DNA of 6,136 nucleotides from Actinobacteria bacterium ADurb.Bin346. GTDB taxonomy: Bacteria; Actinomycetota; Humimicrobiia; Humimicrobiales; Humimicrobiaceae. The stretch is from contig MWAX01000076.1 of the NCBI GenBank assembly GCA_002068775.1, forward strand, positions 1 through 6,136. The letters run 5' to 3'. The notes below the pieces were generated by a model. It searched no databases. It was not told the origin of the DNA and worked only from the letters and a program-made list of their open reading frames with translations. How positions within the stretch are numbered: position 1 is the first letter of the stretch; the number at the start of each line of letters is the position of its first letter. The position numbers and the translations under genes were made by a program. This document shows positions 5,846 to 6,136 of this stretch, in pieces.

Positions 5846-6136
5846 TTAAAAGGGAATATTTCTGGAGATCTTATCAAGGATTGCATAGAAATCTCTGGCT
5901 TCATTTTTATTTATTTTATTTATAGCAAATGTTTCATTTTTGTTTTCTATTATAAGCGTTGATTTGAACAAGCCCTCGATTAACCGGACAGAGACTATAT
6001 AGGGGTATGTGGCTATAAAAATCTTGTCTCTTGAAAGATTTGACCTGTAATAAAAAAACAGTTTTTTGTCAGTAAGAAGCAGACTGCCTTCAATAATATT
6101 GCCTAAAACTCCTCTGGTCTTAAAAACTATTTTCTC
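5846..6136 (-). CDS. C-terminal part of a probable PH-like-domain protein; runs off right edge
   Basis: The minus strand is open from the window edge (6136) to a TAA at 5846, giving 96 residues without a start, so the 5' end lies outside. The visible part alternates short hydrophobic strands: VLGNIIEGSLLLTDKKLFFY (10-29), KIFIATYPYIVSVRLIEG (38-55), STLIIENKNETFAI (59-72), then a helix NEARDFYAILDKIS (78-91). The pattern 'x-G-x-L-x-L-T-x-x-x-L-x-F' followed by a strand-rich core and a closing helix is that of bacterial pleckstrin-homology-like or GRAM-like domains (YokE/bPH type). That assignment rests on pattern only. Its role is unknown. It converges on the 3D gene with a 14-bp gap and no visible terminator between them. 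Confidence 0.7.
   Translation of the reverse strand, partial: EKIVFKTRGVLGNIIEGSLLLTDKKLFFYYRSNLSRDKIFIATYPYIVSVRLIEGLFKSTLIIENKNETFAINKINKNEARDFYAILDKISRNIPF

Noticed and set aside
5692..5904. 70-codon minus-strand frame across the end of the 3D-domain gene
   Set aside because: It overlaps the conserved 3' part of the 3D gene and the end of the PH-like frame, and its product shows no recognisable domain.

Overview
The window is about one third G+C, with many A/T runs between genes. It looks like part of a bacterial chromosome, probably from a low-GC Gram-positive or Gram-positive-like lineage (Firmicutes, or a deep AT-rich actinobacterial or related candidate phylum). Three things point that way: a LexA box of the GAAC-N4-GTTC type, a membrane-anchored 3D-domain cell-wall protein, and strong GGAGGT-type ribosome sites on some genes. 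The lineage is an inference; nothing in the window fixes it. No rRNA, tRNA, CRISPR array, insertion sequence or phage gene was seen.

Layout. (1) 1-703, minus: the first 234 codons of a DnaE-type DNA polymerase III alpha subunit (PHP domain), running off the left edge. A perfect 14-bp palindrome matching a LexA/DinR box sits just upstream, so this polymerase is probably SOS-inducible. (2) 852-4940, minus: four genes in one direction, in transcription order a class I DeoC/LacD/FbaB-type aldolase, a DeoR-family repressor, an OmpR-family response regulator and a HAMP/HisKA sensor kinase. The aldolase and repressor are 20 bp apart, and regulator and kinase overlap by 4 bp. The 182 bp between repressor and response regulator hold a GC-richer degenerate tandem repeat (about 45-bp period), so these may be one operon or two adjacent two-gene units. 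(3) 4941-5306: a very AT-rich divergent intergenic region with short tandem repeats and candidate promoters in both directions. (4) 5307-5831, plus: a small membrane-anchored 3D-domain (YuiC-like) putative peptidoglycan hydrolase. (5) 5846-6136, minus: the C-terminal 96 residues of a probable PH-like-domain protein, converging on the 3D gene with a 14-bp gap.

How the genes may work together. The aldolase and DeoR protein look like a sugar-phosphate catabolic enzyme with its own phosphosugar-sensing repressor. The adjacent two-component system would add a response to an extracellular or envelope signal, but its target genes cannot be read from this window. The SOS-type polymerase is a separate transcription unit, set off by a possible weak terminator after the kinase. 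No clearly novel multi-gene system is visible. The points most worth a second look are the SOS-boxed DnaE with a degenerate PHP metal site, the response regulator with an unusually long interdomain linker, and the repeat array in front of it.
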